Assembly: GCF_009930815.1 (NCBI RefSeq)
Contig: NZ_CP022222.1
Coordinates: forward strand, 4,072,501-4,136,500
Length of the DNA stretch: 64,000 bases
Direction: 5' to 3'
Source of the DNA: Bradyrhizobium sp. CCBAU 051011
GTDB taxonomy: Bacteria; Pseudomonadota; Alphaproteobacteria; Rhizobiales; Xanthobacteraceae
Below the pieces are notes generated by a model that saw nothing but the letters and a program-made list of their open reading frames with translations, searched no databases and was not told where the DNA came from. The translations under genes and the position numbers were made by a program. Shown here piece by piece: positions 1 through 8,250 of the stretch; positions within the stretch are counted from its first letter, which is position 1, and every line of letters begins with the position of its first letter.

Positions 1-327
1 GCGCTCGATGCGGCGGGAGATTTCGAGAACCTGGCTGTCATTGACGGCAGCCGGCGCCGTACGATCGGCATTGTCGATCGTCATGGTGACTTCGGCGTGG
101 TTGCGCGCGGGACGGTTGCCGGAACCGGCGAAGATCACCGCATCCATGTCGGCGGCGCGCAGCGATTTGTGCGAGGTTTCACCCATCGCCCAGCGCAGCG
201 CCTCGACCAGATTGGATTTGCCGCAGCCGTTCGGCCCGACCACCCCGGTGAGGCCGGGTTCGATCATGAAATCAGTGGGTTCGACGAACGACTTGAAACC
301 GTGGAGGCGGAGGCGCGTGAGTTTCAT
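1..327 (-). CDS. smc: Chromosome segregation protein SMC, N-terminal part (runs off left edge)
   Basis: Only the first 109 codons are in the window. They begin [14 protein letters not shown] and carry the ABC-type ATP-binding head with Walker [10 protein letters not shown] at about residues 33-41, followed by the [10 protein letters not shown] segment typical of SMC heads. SMC is a large coiled-coil ATPase that organises and segregates the chromosome. The ATG at 325-327 is the natural start because the SMC family begins with this KL-x-x-L-x-L-x-GFKSF strand. It lies downstream of the DsbA-like gene on the same strand. The identification is firm; the rest of the protein cannot be judged here. 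Confidence 0.95.
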   Translation of the reverse strand, partial: MKLTRLRLHGFKSFVEPTDFMIEPGLTGVVGPNGCGKSNLVEALRWAMGETSHKSLRAADMDAVIFAGSGNRPARNHAEVTMTIDNADRTAPAAVNDSQVLEISRRIER

Positions 328-556
328 GAACACAAATCTCTGTTGGCCGGGCGCGAATCTCCCTGCCGTGACAATACCATAGAAGGCAATGTCGTGTGTG
401 GGCGGACAGCCGGCTGCGGCTCTTGTGGCCCGCGACAATGGCGAGGCCGGGGCCCGAGGGCAACGCCCCCGCAAGGCTTTTCCCAAGGGATTTGAGGCGC
501 TTGTGTGGCGCCTTTTGCTGGACTTATCGGCTCAAACGAATCAGGCCCCGCGCGAA

Positions 557-1210
557 TCAGCTTTTCAGCATCGCGTTGATGCGCTTTGCGAACTCTTCGA
601 AGCTCTGCTCGCCCTTGAGCATCTCGCCGTTGATGAAGAAGGTCGGCGTCGACTGCACCTTCAGCACCTCGGCGGCATATTTCTGGTCGGCCGCGATCTT
701 GTCGAGCAGCGCCTGATCCTTCAGGCAGTCCTCGACCTGCGTCTGGGTGAGGCCGGCCTGCTTGCCGATCCGGGTCAGCGTCTCCGTAGTGTTCTTCACC
801 ACCCAGTCGTTCTGCTGCTTGAACAAGAGGTCGATGACGGCGAAATATTTCGGCGCGTCGTCCTTGGCGATGCAGCGTGCCAGCATCGATCCGGCGGCCG
901 CCTTGATGTCGAGCGGGAATTCGCGGAACACGAACCGGATCTTGCCCGAGTCGATGAATTCCGACTTGATCTTCGGAAACACCTTTTCGGTAAAGGCCGC
1001 GCAATGCGGGCAGGTCATCGAGGCGTATTCGGTGATGGTCACGGTGGCGTTGGCCGGTCCAAGCGCCATGTCGGGCAGCGATTGCGGTTTGGCGACGTCG
1101 GCGGGGCTTTGCGCCATCGCGTCCGTGATCAACTGCAGCGGCGAGACGCCGGCGAGCAGGCCAAGCCCGGTCAGCGAAAGAGCGGCGGTGAAGGCGCGGC
1201 GCGTGATCAT
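557..1210 (-). CDS. DsbA-family thiol oxidoreductase (exported)
   Basis: The 217-aa protein has a signal peptide starting MITRRAFTAALSL, with an R-R-x-F pattern that could be a Tat signal, then a thioredoxin-fold DsbA domain. The redox motif C67-P-H-C70 and the later STPTFFINGE segment with the cis-proline identify the family. It probably oxidises or isomerises disulfides in periplasmic proteins; such genes are often annotated as DsbA or BdbD/Com1-like. The start at 1210 was chosen over an upstream in-frame codon at 1357 because it is preceded by GGGAG and begins directly with the signal peptide. It sits between smc and the DciA-like gene on the same strand. Confidence 0.9.
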   Translation of the reverse strand: MITRRAFTAALSLTGLGLLAGVSPLQLITDAMAQSPADVAKPQSLPDMALGPANATVTITEYASMTCPHCAAFTEKVFPKIKSEFIDSGKIRFVFREFPLDIKAAAGSMLARCIAKDDAPKYFAVIDLLFKQQNDWVVKNTTETLTRIGKQAGLTQTQVEDCLKDQALLDKIAADQKYAAEVLKVQSTPTFFINGEMLKGEQSFEEFAKRINAMLKS

Positions 1211-1331
1211 CAAAGTCTGCTCCCGAATGGCGCATTCACGCCCGAAAGAAGTTCCGAAAAAGAAGCCTTCGCTAGCTTGAAACGCCGGTTGTGGCAATGG
1301 CGCCTTGCGCCGGCCGCGCCGTGCAAAAGGC

Positions 1332-1826
1332 TCAATTTCGCTTGATCGCGGCGCCAAGCCGCGCCAGCGCGGCGCGCAGTTCCTCGTCCTCGACCGCCGA
1401 CAGCGTTTCGGCGACTTTCGCGACCGATTTCGGGTCCGGCGCGCGCCGCGGCGCGGAGCGGTTTCGGCGCGACAGCGGCGCCTGCCGCAATGCCAGTCGG
1501 CCGACCGCGCTCCAGCCGAAGAAGCGGTTGACCCGCTGTAGGATGACGTCGGACGAATGCTGGATCTCCAGCGCCATCGGGCCCTCCACCCGCAATACCA
1601 GCGTCGCCGGTTCCTGCGGCTGCCCCTCCACCGGCCGCGGCCATTGCATCTTCAAGGGCTCGGAGTGGGCGGCGATTTCGGCTCCCGCAATGTCGGCCCA
1701 GCGCGTCACCAGTTCGCGCGCGGCAAACCCCTGTTTTGCGTACGCGTCGGAAAACACGTCGCTGAGCAGGACGGAGAGGGGTTTTGCCGAGATCGGGCCG
1801 GGTTTGGACATGGGCGCTTGTATCAC
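1332..1826 (-). CDS. DUF721 / DciA-like protein
   Basis: The 164-aa protein has a DUF721 domain over roughly residues 15-115 (segments such as WADIAGAEIAAHSEPLK and LVLRVEGPMALEIQ) and a basic region, rich in Arg and Pro, around residues 115-140. Family knowledge: DciA proteins of this domain load the replicative helicase in bacteria lacking DnaC. It stands immediately upstream of the dsbA-like gene and divergent from mutY, an arrangement common in Rhizobiales. The first codon at 1826 is an ATG; a second ATG five codons in (MSKPGP, 1811) is an alternative start. The alphaproteobacterial branch is less studied than the gammaproteobacterial one, so the helicase-loading role is inferred. Confidence 0.8.
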   Translation of the reverse strand: MIQAPMSKPGPISAKPLSVLLSDVFSDAYAKQGFAARELVTRWADIAGAEIAAHSEPLKMQWPRPVEGQPQEPATLVLRVEGPMALEIQHSSDVILQRVNRFFGWSAVGRLALRQAPLSRRNRSAPRRAPDPKSVAKVAETLSAVEDEELRAALARLGAAIKRN

Positions 1827-1857
1827 TTTGCGCAGTGTGGACGTAACCTCCCTTAGT

Positions 1858-1982
1858 CGTCATGGCCGGGCATAGCCGTCCGAAGGACGGCGTCGCCGCC
1901 GCTCGCCTATGCCCGGCCATCCACGTCTTCGAGGCTTGCGTGAAGAAAGACGTGGATGCCCGGGACAAGCCCGGGCATGACG
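1858..1982. repeat. Intergenic palindromic repeat, family A copy 1
   Basis: Nested inverted repeats built from CGTCATGGCCGGGCAT and its complement, with inner CCACGTC/GACGTGG arms. The whole unit begins CGTCATG and ends CATGACG. Related copies lie at 11088-11180, 14905-15019, 32384-32536 and 43705-43793. It fills the space between the divergent DciA-like gene and mutY. Confidence 0.85.
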
Positions 1983-2017
1983 TGGAGAGATTCGTATCCC
2001 CGCCCTAGAATGTGCCG

Positions 2018-3115
2018 ATGAGTCCTGTTGCGGCGAAAATCAAACGTCCTGAAACGGCCAGCGTGGTGACCTCGCGCCCCGCACTGCTGCTCGACTGGTA
2101 TGACCGCCATCGCCGCCGGCTGCCGTGGCGGGCGGCGGCTGGCGAGCGGGCTGATCCGTACCGGGTGTGGCTGTCGGAGATCATGCTGCAGCAGACCGGC
2201 GTCAAAATGGTCGGGCCGTATTTCGAAAGATTTCTGGCGCGCTGGCCGGATGTCGCGTCGCTCGGACGCGCCTCGCAGGACGACGTGCTGCGGATGTGGG
2301 CGGGGCTCGGTTACTATTCGCGCGCACGCAATCTGCATGCCTGCGCGGTCGCAGTGCTACGCGACCATGGCGGGGTGTTTCCCGATAGCGAGGATGGTCT
2401 GCGCCAATTGCCGGGGATCGGGCCTTACACGGCGAAGGCCATTGCGGCGATCGCCTTCGACATCCAGACCATGCCGGTCGACGGCAATATCGAGCGGGTG
2501 GTGTCGCGGCTTTACGCGGTAGAAGAACCGCTGCCGCAGGCCAAGCCGCGCATCGGGGAACTGGCGGCGACGCTGCTCGGCTACTCCCGCGCCGGCGACA
2601 GCGCGCAGGCGCTGATGGACCTGGGCTCTTCGATCTGTACGCCGAAGAGGCCTACCTGCGCGCTGTGTCCGCTGAATGAGGACTGCGCCGCTCGCCTGCG
2701 CGGCGATCAGGAGATCTTTCCGCGCAAGGCGCCGAAGAAATCGGGGACGCTGCGCCGCGGAGCCGCCTTCATCGTCACGCGCGGCGACGAACTCCTGGTC
2801 CGCACCCGGGCGGAAAAGGGCCTGCTCGGCGGCATGACCGAAGTGCCGGGCTCGGACTGGCTGGCCGGGCAGGACGACAAGGCGGCGCTCAAGCAGGCGC
2901 CGGAGCTGAAAGGCGTGGCGCGCTGGCACCGCAAGGCCGGCGTCGTCAGCCACGTGTTCACGCATTTTCCGCTCGAGCTTGTGATCTACACCGCGGATGT
3001 CGTCGCGCGCACGCGGGCGCCGCAGGGCATGCGCTGGGTACCGATCGCGACGCTGGCTGACGAGGCGCTACCCAACGTGATGCGCAAGGCCATCGCGCAC
3101 GGGCTGGAGGAATGA
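2018..3115 (+). CDS. mutY: Adenine DNA glycosylase MutY
   Basis: The 365-aa protein removes adenine mispaired with 8-oxoguanine. The helix-hairpin-helix glycosylase domain includes LSEIMLQQTGV (catalytic Glu) and LPGIGPYTAKAIA, with the catalytic Asp in MPVDGNIERV. The four-cysteine iron-sulfur loop is intact as C-x6-C-x2-C-x5-C (CTPKRPTCALCPLNEDC). The C-terminal third is the NUDIX-like 8-oxoG recognition domain ending in PNVMRKAIAHGL. A GTG two codons upstream (2012) is an alternative start; neither has a clear Shine-Dalgarno. It is divergent from the DciA-like/dsbA/smc cluster. Confidence 0.95.
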   Translation: MSPVAAKIKRPETASVVTSRPALLLDWYDRHRRRLPWRAAAGERADPYRVWLSEIMLQQTGVKMVGPYFERFLARWPDVASLGRASQDDVLRMWAGLGYYSRARNLHACAVAVLRDHGGVFPDSEDGLRQLPGIGPYTAKAIAAIAFDIQTMPVDGNIERVVSRLYAVEEPLPQAKPRIGELAATLLGYSRAGDSAQALMDLGSSICTPKRPTCALCPLNEDCAARLRGDQEIFPRKAPKKSGTLRRGAAFIVTRGDELLVRTRAEKGLLGGMTEVPGSDWLAGQDDKAALKQAPELKGVARWHRKAGVVSHVFTHFPLELVIYTADVVARTRAPQGMRWVPIATLADEALPNVMRKAIAHGLEE

Positions 3116-3116
3116 C

Positions 3117-3144
3117 GCGTGCGCCACGGCTTGGCGACGCACGC
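3117..3144. terminator. Possible hairpin between convergent mutY and DUF2798 gene
   Basis: GCGTGCG (3117-3123) pairs with CGCACGC (3138-3144), with an inner CCA/TGG extension. It starts two bases after the mutY stop codon. There is no T-run, so it is only a weak candidate terminator. Confidence 0.35.
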
Positions 3145-3154
3145 TGATATGGGG

Positions 3155-3424
3155 CTAGTTGGAACGCGGCGTCTCGACGGCGAACGCCACGATCCTTCGC
3201 ACCAGCGGCAGCACCGCAAGCAGGGTCGGAAACGCCACCAGCCACGAGATCGCCCATGCGGCGGGCCATGTCGTGACAAAAGCGGGCGTCGGACCGAGAC
3301 TTCTCAGTGTCGAAATCGCTGATACGACGAACGTCATCAGCACCGATAGCACCAGCGGCATGACGATCGCCGCATAACGCGCGGGCAATTTTCCGCGCCG
3401 GCGCGGAGCAGGAGAGGGGATCAT
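3155..3424 (-). CDS. DUF2798-type small membrane protein
   Basis: The 89-aa protein has a basic N-terminus (PAPRRRGKLPARY) followed by two hydrophobic segments, AAIVMPLVLSVLMTFVVS and a second around WAISWLVAFPTLLAVLPLV. This two-helix layout with the MPLVLS-x-MT motif is that of DUF2798 proteins, whose role is unknown. The ATG at 3424 was chosen over an in-frame TTG at 3454 because AAAGAGTG lies just upstream. It is convergent with mutY. Confidence 0.7.
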   Translation of the reverse strand: MIPSPAPRRRGKLPARYAAIVMPLVLSVLMTFVVSAISTLRSLGPTPAFVTTWPAAWAISWLVAFPTLLAVLPLVRRIVAFAVETPRSN

Positions 3425-3707
3425 GATATCACTCTTTGAATTTCGGTCGGTCAATCACGGGCGCGTATGATGCATTCCACCTCGGTCGAGCCGACCGGTT
3501 GAATGCGTTGCCTGACGTGAGACGCTTACGGTGCGCAGGGCGCGCAGCACCGGCTTCATAGCCGCGGCAGTGGACGGGTACCAGCCAAATTCACGGCTCC
3601 GACCTGGAAACTGTCAAAACCGACAGCCGTTCCGCGGACGATGCTCATTCTGCTGACACCATGCTGGCAGCAGAGCTGCGCTAGGACGGAGCCTCACGGA
3701 GGTTCCC

Positions 3708-4160
3708 ATGGTCGCGACCGCTCTCGATAATCTTAAGCCCCCGCCGTCCTCAAGGCTGCTCGGCTGGCACCTGCTCGACGCGCGTCCGAAGGACGGCTGG
3801 ATCCGCATCGGCTTCGACGGCAAGCGGGATTTCTGCAATCCGGCCGGCTTCGTGCAAGGCGGCATTCTCTCGGCGATGCTCGACGACACGATGGGGCCAG
3901 CCGTGTTCGTCATGACCGAGGGGAAACTCTATACGGCGACCATCACCATGACGGTGAATTTTCTCAGCCCCGCCAGGCCGGGGCCGATCACAGGCGAGGC
4001 CAATGTCACCCAACTCGGCAAGACCGTTGCCTTTGTGGAAGGGCGGCTGATGGCCGAGGATGGCACCGTGCTGGCCACCGCCACGACCAGCGCGCGGCTG
4101 GTCGAGACGGCGAAGGCGATTGCGTCGGCTAGCCTGCAGCCCGCGGCGCTTCCCGCGTGA
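3708..4160 (+). CDS. PaaI-family hotdog thioesterase
   Basis: The 150-aa protein matches the single-domain hotdog fold: NPAGFVQGGILSAMLDDTMG carries the conserved Gly-rich turn and acidic residue, followed by strands TITMTVNFLSPARPG and a C-terminal AEDGTVLATATTSARLV. Such enzymes hydrolyse acyl-CoA thioesters, in PaaI of phenylacetyl-CoA type; the substrate here is not predictable. The start has a strong GGAGG seven bases upstream. Its last 32 bases overlap antiparallel with the end of the flavin monooxygenase gene. Confidence 0.8.
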   Translation: MVATALDNLKPPPSSRLLGWHLLDARPKDGWIRIGFDGKRDFCNPAGFVQGGILSAMLDDTMGPAVFVMTEGKLYTATITMTVNFLSPARPGPITGEANVTQLGKTVAFVEGRLMAEDGTVLATATTSARLVETAKAIASASLQPAALPA

Positions 4161-5415
4161 GCTGGACGATCGGCGGCTTGGCGTTGAGGCCCTCGACCTG
4201 GAAGCCGGCCACGCGCTTGTAATTGGCGGCGATGTCTTCCAGCTCCTTCAGCGACAGCACATCGGTGACGACATTGTAGCCGTTGGGCGCGCGCTCCTCG
4301 ACCATCTGCATCACCTGCTCGGGACCATTGCGGCGGTTGAGCATCACGAGGTCGGTTGTTGCCGGACGGCGCTCGGCTTCATATGCCACAAGCGCAGCAT
4401 TGGTCGGGCCATGCGCCAGAATCTCGCGGGTGATGACGCGGGCGTCCAGAATCGCCTGCGATGCGCCGTTGGAGCCGATCGGGTACATCGGATGCGCGGC
4501 ATCGCCCATCAACGTGACGCGGCCGAATGTCCATTGCGCAACGGGATCGCGATCGACCAGCGGATATTCGTAGGCGTGCGGGCAGTTCTCGATCAGGCCG
4601 GGCACGTCGAGCCAGTCGAACTTCCAGTCCTTGAACCAGGGCAGAAACTCTTCGAGTTTTGCGGTGCGGTTATAGTCTTCGCGCCGCCACTGGTAGGTCG
4701 GCGGCATGTGCCGCTCGGCCACCCAGTTGATCCTGAACCTGCCGGCGCTGTCTGCCTGCTTTGAGATAGGATAGCAGACGAACTTCAGGATTTCGTGCCC
4801 AGCCATGATCATGGTGCGGTCGGACAGGAAGGCATCGCTGTCGGTGATGCCGCGCCACAGGATGCGGCCGTTCCAGATCGGCGGACCTTCGTTGGGATAA
4901 AGTTTTTCGCGGACCGCTGAATGGATGCCGTCGGCCGCGATCAGCAGCACGCCGTCGTGACTGCCCTTCGATTTGCCGGTCGCCTTGTCGATGAATTCGG
5001 CGCGCACGCCATTGTCGGTTTCGGTCCAGCCGGAGAGGTGATGGCTGGTCAGGATGTTCTCTTTCCCCAGCCGCTCGATCGCCGCATCGAGCAGGATCTG
5101 CTGCAGCGTGCCGCGGTGGATCGAGAATTGCGGCCATTTGTAACCGGCCTCGATGCCGCGCGGCTCGCTCCAGATCGGCTTGCCGTGCTTGGAGAAATAG
5201 GCGAGCTCCTTCGTGCGCACGGCGGCCGCATCGAGCTTGTCGTGCAGGCCGAGCTCGATCAATTCGCGCACCGCATGCGGCAGCACGTTGATGCCGACGC
5301 CGAGCGGCCGCAGCTCCGGCACGCTCTCGAACACTTTGGCCTTAACGCCGATCTGGTGCAGGCTGAGCGCCAGCGTCAGCCCGCCGATACCGCCGCCAGC
5401 GATGAGAACAGTCAT
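4129..5415 (-). CDS. FAD-dependent aromatic-type monooxygenase
   Basis: The 428-aa protein is a group A flavoprotein monooxygenase (PHBH/UbiH type). The N-terminal dinucleotide-binding motif is VLIAGGGIGGLTLALSL, the middle motif is LLIAADGIHSAVRE (DG motif), and the second FAD motif is VTLMGDAAHPMYPIGSNG. These enzymes hydroxylate aromatic or similar substrates using NAD(P)H and O2; the substrate is unknown. The ATG at 5415 follows AGGGGCG and begins directly with the Rossmann strand. The 3' ends of this gene and the thioesterase gene overlap by 32 bp in opposite orientation. Confidence 0.85.
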   Translation of the reverse strand: MTVLIAGGGIGGLTLALSLHQIGVKAKVFESVPELRPLGVGINVLPHAVRELIELGLHDKLDAAAVRTKELAYFSKHGKPIWSEPRGIEAGYKWPQFSIHRGTLQQILLDAAIERLGKENILTSHHLSGWTETDNGVRAEFIDKATGKSKGSHDGVLLIAADGIHSAVREKLYPNEGPPIWNGRILWRGITDSDAFLSDRTMIMAGHEILKFVCYPISKQADSAGRFRINWVAERHMPPTYQWRREDYNRTAKLEEFLPWFKDWKFDWLDVPGLIENCPHAYEYPLVDRDPVAQWTFGRVTLMGDAAHPMYPIGSNGASQAILDARVITREILAHGPTNAALVAYEAERRPATTDLVMLNRRNGPEQVMQMVEERAPNGYNVVTDVLSLKELEDIAANYKRVAGFQVEGLNAKPPIVQLTREAPRAAG

Positions 5416-6358
5416 GGTACGCCCCTGTTGCTTCCCGGGCGTCATGGCATGAGGGAGGGCAGGGGGCAACTGCGAAGGGCCGGTAAGTCCCGGTAGGGTG
5501 TGGGCTCATTAATGCTCGCGGGCGTCCGGCCAAACACAATTCTCCCGGCTCGGTCACGGCACTGACGCTTTCGGGGCAAAGCGGACGTCGACCAGCAGAC
5601 ACGCTCCGCTGGATCGGTTGAAAATGACCCATTTGAGACATTCGCCCAACAGGCGAACACATTCACATGAGGAGCCGCTCCAAGTGACCGATCAGCCTGC
5701 AGCGCGAGAAAGTGTCGCTCGGCCTTGAGACTGCAGCCTCCGTCGGATTACACTGATTAGGTTCACCGGGACAACACAGTTCATCGCATGCAGGGCACAT
5801 TAGTTCTCGCCGTATTGGCCATTCGAAGTAGCTATGCACAACAGATCGAGGTGCCTTTGGGGGACCGCGAGGAGGTTCCGGACACGTTGCAGTGGTGGAT
5901 TGCGGCGACCGGCACTTGGCGCATTCGGACATATGCGATCGACCATGACATCCACACGCACCAAGTTGATGGCAAGCCCGATGACCTTCTCGTGCTCGCG
6001 TCCGAGAACACCCGGAAACACTATGATGATGTATTGAGGACCGAGCATATACTGCAATTCGCTGACTGCTATGACCGGTCTGAAGTACAAACCAAGTTCC
6101 ACGCGATTGGCCTTGAACCGAGATTTGAGATTGCGGCCGACCGCTTTGCGTTCTGGAAACCGGATGATCTCCAATACTCAACCAAAACAAGCCCTGGGTA
6201 GGCCGCCGCACAACACCGCGGTGTTACAGAGACTGGAGTGTCTGCTGCTGGCCCATCGCGACATATTGCATCGCCGCACGATTCAGGTCGCTTTGTGAGT
6301 AAAGCGGACATAGACTTCAGCGCTTCACGCAACCAAGTTTGCGGATACACGGCCTAGT
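5416..6358. other. Long gap without a confident gene; degenerate repeats and an unassigned ORF
   Basis: About 940 bases contain no recognisable protein. Near 5555-5660 and 6297-6350 the sequence reads, on the minus strand, into segments of the kind MSQMGHFQPIQRS and MSALLTKRP, which resemble widespread degenerate Bradyrhizobium intergenic repeats. Between them lie overlapping open frames on both strands (5788-6201 plus, 5800-6174 minus), neither with a convincing ribosome-binding site or domain. The base composition is visibly less GC-rich than the flanks. I read it as decayed or acquired DNA. Confidence 0.5.
5788..6201 (+). CDS. Doubtful hypothetical ORF
   Basis: This frame encodes 137 aa without any motif I recognise. 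The region from about residue 25 to 125 is rich in acidic and aromatic residues (for instance VDGKPDDLLVLASENTRKHY) and reads more like protein than the antisense frame does. There is no good Shine-Dalgarno, the composition differs from the neighbours, and an antiparallel frame of almost equal length exists. It could be a gene remnant. Confidence 0.2.
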   Translation: MQGTLVLAVLAIRSSYAQQIEVPLGDREEVPDTLQWWIAATGTWRIRTYAIDHDIHTHQVDGKPDDLLVLASENTRKHYDDVLRTEHILQFADCYDRSEVQTKFHAIGLEPRFEIAADRFAFWKPDDLQYSTKTSPG

Positions 6359-6733
6359 TCAGGGGAGAGGCGGGGCCGGGCCGAAGAATCCGACGATTTT
6401 GACCAGCCGGCCGTCGGGACCGACCTCGCCGAAGTCGATTGACGTATTGCCGCAGGTTCCGTCCGCGCGCACCAGGCGCCAGAGGAAGCGGACCATATTG
6501 TGGTGGATATCGATGCCGCTCATGAACTCGAGCCGCGCGCCGGGCCGGCCGGCCAGCACCTCGCCGATCTTCGTCGCCAGCGCGTCACGCCCGGCCAGCG
6601 AGACGTTCGGATCGAGATAGACGCCGGCCTCGCTCCAGCATTGCTCGAGCAAGGCGTGTCGGGCCGTATCATCAGGCTCGTTCCATGCCGCCATATATTG
6701 CGTGACGGTTGTCGAGATTGCGTTCTTGTCCAT
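6359..6733 (-). CDS. NTF2-fold / SnoaL-like protein
   Basis: The 124-aa protein begins MDKNAISTTVTQYMAAWNEP, typical of SnoaL-like NTF2 folds, and continues with the AGRDALATKIGEVLAG helix and the C-terminal strands VRFLWRLVRADG and LVKIVGFFGP. Family members bind or isomerise small polyketide-like molecules or act as accessory domains; no function can be assigned. GGGGAG precedes the ATG at 6733. It is divergent from the XRE regulator at 6848, and the dyad at 6799-6813 lies between them, so it is the likely target of that regulator. Confidence 0.75.
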   Translation of the reverse strand: MDKNAISTTVTQYMAAWNEPDDTARHALLEQCWSEAGVYLDPNVSLAGRDALATKIGEVLAGRPGARLEFMSGIDIHHNMVRFLWRLVRADGTCGNTSIDFGEVGPDGRLVKIVGFFGPAPPLP

Positions 6734-6798
6734 CAATGCTCCCCTCGAGCTTCGGTCTCCAAGGGGCTCACTCTGCAAGGAATTGCGGGGCTGGTCAC

Positions 6799-6813
6799 TT
6801 ACATCGGAGGTAA
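6799..6813. promoter_or_regulatory. Candidate operator of the MmyB-type XRE regulator
   Basis: The 15-mer TTACATCGGAGGTAA is a near-perfect dyad of the form TTAC-n-TC-n-GA-n-GTAA. It sits in the 114-bp divergent space, 34 bp before the regulator start and 65 bp before the NTF2-fold gene. Regulators of this family often control a divergent neighbour from such a site. Confidence 0.5.
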
Positions 6814-6847
6814 TTGCCGTTCTGATGCGATGGTCTAGATTGCCGGC

Positions 6848-7672
6848 ATGGCTGCTCCAGACACGAACGCGCACGAAATCCCGGCTGGACATTTCAGCCG
6901 CCTCTTGAAGCACTGGCGCGGCGTTCGCCGGCTGACCCAGATCGAACTCGCGGCGGATGCAAATGTCTCGGCCCGCCATCTGTGCTTTCTGGAAACCGGC
7001 CGCTCGCAGCCGAGCCGCGAGATGGTGCAATTGCTCGGCAGCGCCCTCGACCTGCCGCTCGAGGAGCGCAATGCCCTGCATGTCGCGGCGGGCTTCGTGC
7101 CGCCCTATGGCGACAAGGGGTTGGCGGCCGAAAACCTGCAGCCGGTGCGGCAGGCGCTGGATTTCATCCTGCGGCAGCAGGAGCCCTATCCGGGCATCGT
7201 GATCGACGGGCACTGGGACGTTCGCATCCGCAATCAGGCCTCGGCGCGTTTGCTCAAGCCGTTTCGCGATTCGTACGAGATGGAAAACGGTCTTGCCGAC
7301 AATGCCATGCACGTCGTCTTTCATCCAAAGGGCCTGCGGCAGTTCATGCTGAACTGGGACGAGTTCGCGCGGCAGTTGATCCAGATCCTGCATCGCGACG
7401 TTGCGCAAGGCAGCCGGGCCGCGGCGCAACTGCTCGATGAGATCATGGTCTATCCCGGGCTGTCGGCCGAATGGCGGCTGCCGCGCCATTCATCGGCGTC
7501 GTCGCCGGTCATGACGATGCAGCTCGCGAAAGGCGACTACCGCCTGGCGTTCTTTTCCACCTTCACGACGCTGGCGATGCCGACGGACGCTGCGCTGCAA
7601 CAGATCAAGATCGAGTGCTTCTTTCCGGCTGACGATGCGACCGCCGAGAAGGCGCGCCAGATGGCCCTTTGA
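6848..7672 (+). CDS. XRE-family regulator with MmyB-like ligand-binding domain
   Basis: The 274-aa protein has an N-terminal helix-turn-helix (GVRRLTQIELAADANVSARH, then FLETGRSQPSREMV) over residues 20-75, and a C-terminal MmyB-like PAS-type domain with the typical PYPGIVIDGHWDV segment near residue 120 and a late FFSTFTTLAMPTDAA motif. Such regulators usually bind a small hydrophobic ligand and repress or activate a divergent enzyme gene. Here the divergent gene is an NTF2-fold protein and the following gene is another one. The ligand is unknown. Confidence 0.85.
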   Translation: MAAPDTNAHEIPAGHFSRLLKHWRGVRRLTQIELAADANVSARHLCFLETGRSQPSREMVQLLGSALDLPLEERNALHVAAGFVPPYGDKGLAAENLQPVRQALDFILRQQEPYPGIVIDGHWDVRIRNQASARLLKPFRDSYEMENGLADNAMHVVFHPKGLRQFMLNWDEFARQLIQILHRDVAQGSRAAAQLLDEIMVYPGLSAEWRLPRHSSASSPVMTMQLAKGDYRLAFFSTFTTLAMPTDAALQQIKIECFFPADDATAEKARQMAL

Positions 7673-7690
7673 CAACCCCGGGAGATCGAG

Positions 7691-8167
7691 ATGCAGCCAG
7701 CTTTGCGTGATCATCAATCGGCCGAGACAATGAATGAGCTGCGTGCGTTAAATGCCCGCTTCATCCATAATTTCGTGACTAGCGACGTGCCCTCGCACGA
7801 CGCCATTCTGCATCCCAGTTTCATCAACATCTGGCCCACCGGCCAGCGCTGGGACCGTGCAACTTACCTGAAATACTGGGCGACCGCCTTCGACCCTGAT
7901 GTCATCGTCTACTGGGACGTCCGCGACGAACTGATCACGGTGGTCGGCGATGTCGCGCTCGTGCGTTCCACCAACAAATACATACGACGCCGCGACGGCA
8001 GCGAAGTAACCGGCATGACCACGTATACCGACACCTATCTGTTCGAGAACGGCGCGTGGAAATGCATCCAGGCGCAGCTCACGGCGGTGGCGCCCGAGCA
8101 CTATCCCGCTGACGATACGATCGTCAGCGTTTACATCGAGGGCAAGCTTCAGCCGCGGGCGAGTTGA
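7691..8167 (+). CDS. NTF2-fold (DUF4440-like) protein
   Basis: The 158-aa protein shows the NTF2 layout: an N-terminal helix (NELRALNARFIHNFVTSD), the SFINIWPTGQRWDRATYLKY segment and a C-terminal strand set TDTYLFENGAWKCIQAQLTAV. The DUF4440-type ending (G-x-W-K/R-C/V-x-x-Q) is clear. It follows the XRE regulator by 18 bp on the same strand, with GGGAG before the start, so the two are probably co-transcribed. Function unknown. Confidence 0.75.
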   Translation: MQPALRDHQSAETMNELRALNARFIHNFVTSDVPSHDAILHPSFINIWPTGQRWDRATYLKYWATAFDPDVIVYWDVRDELITVVGDVALVRSTNKYIRRRDGSEVTGMTTYTDTYLFENGAWKCIQAQLTAVAPEHYPADDTIVSVYIEGKLQPRAS

Positions 8168-8250
8168 ACCGCCAAAGGTTACTCCACCTACCGGGGGTGG
8201 ACGGCGCAGGGGCATGCCGGTAACGTCCGGCTTTCCCCATGAGGACCGCC

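Noticed and set aside
5663..6211. 182-aa open frame on the minus strand
   Set aside because: The product is rich in Cys, Arg, Ser and His with no pattern and overlaps two other frames; it reads as noise.
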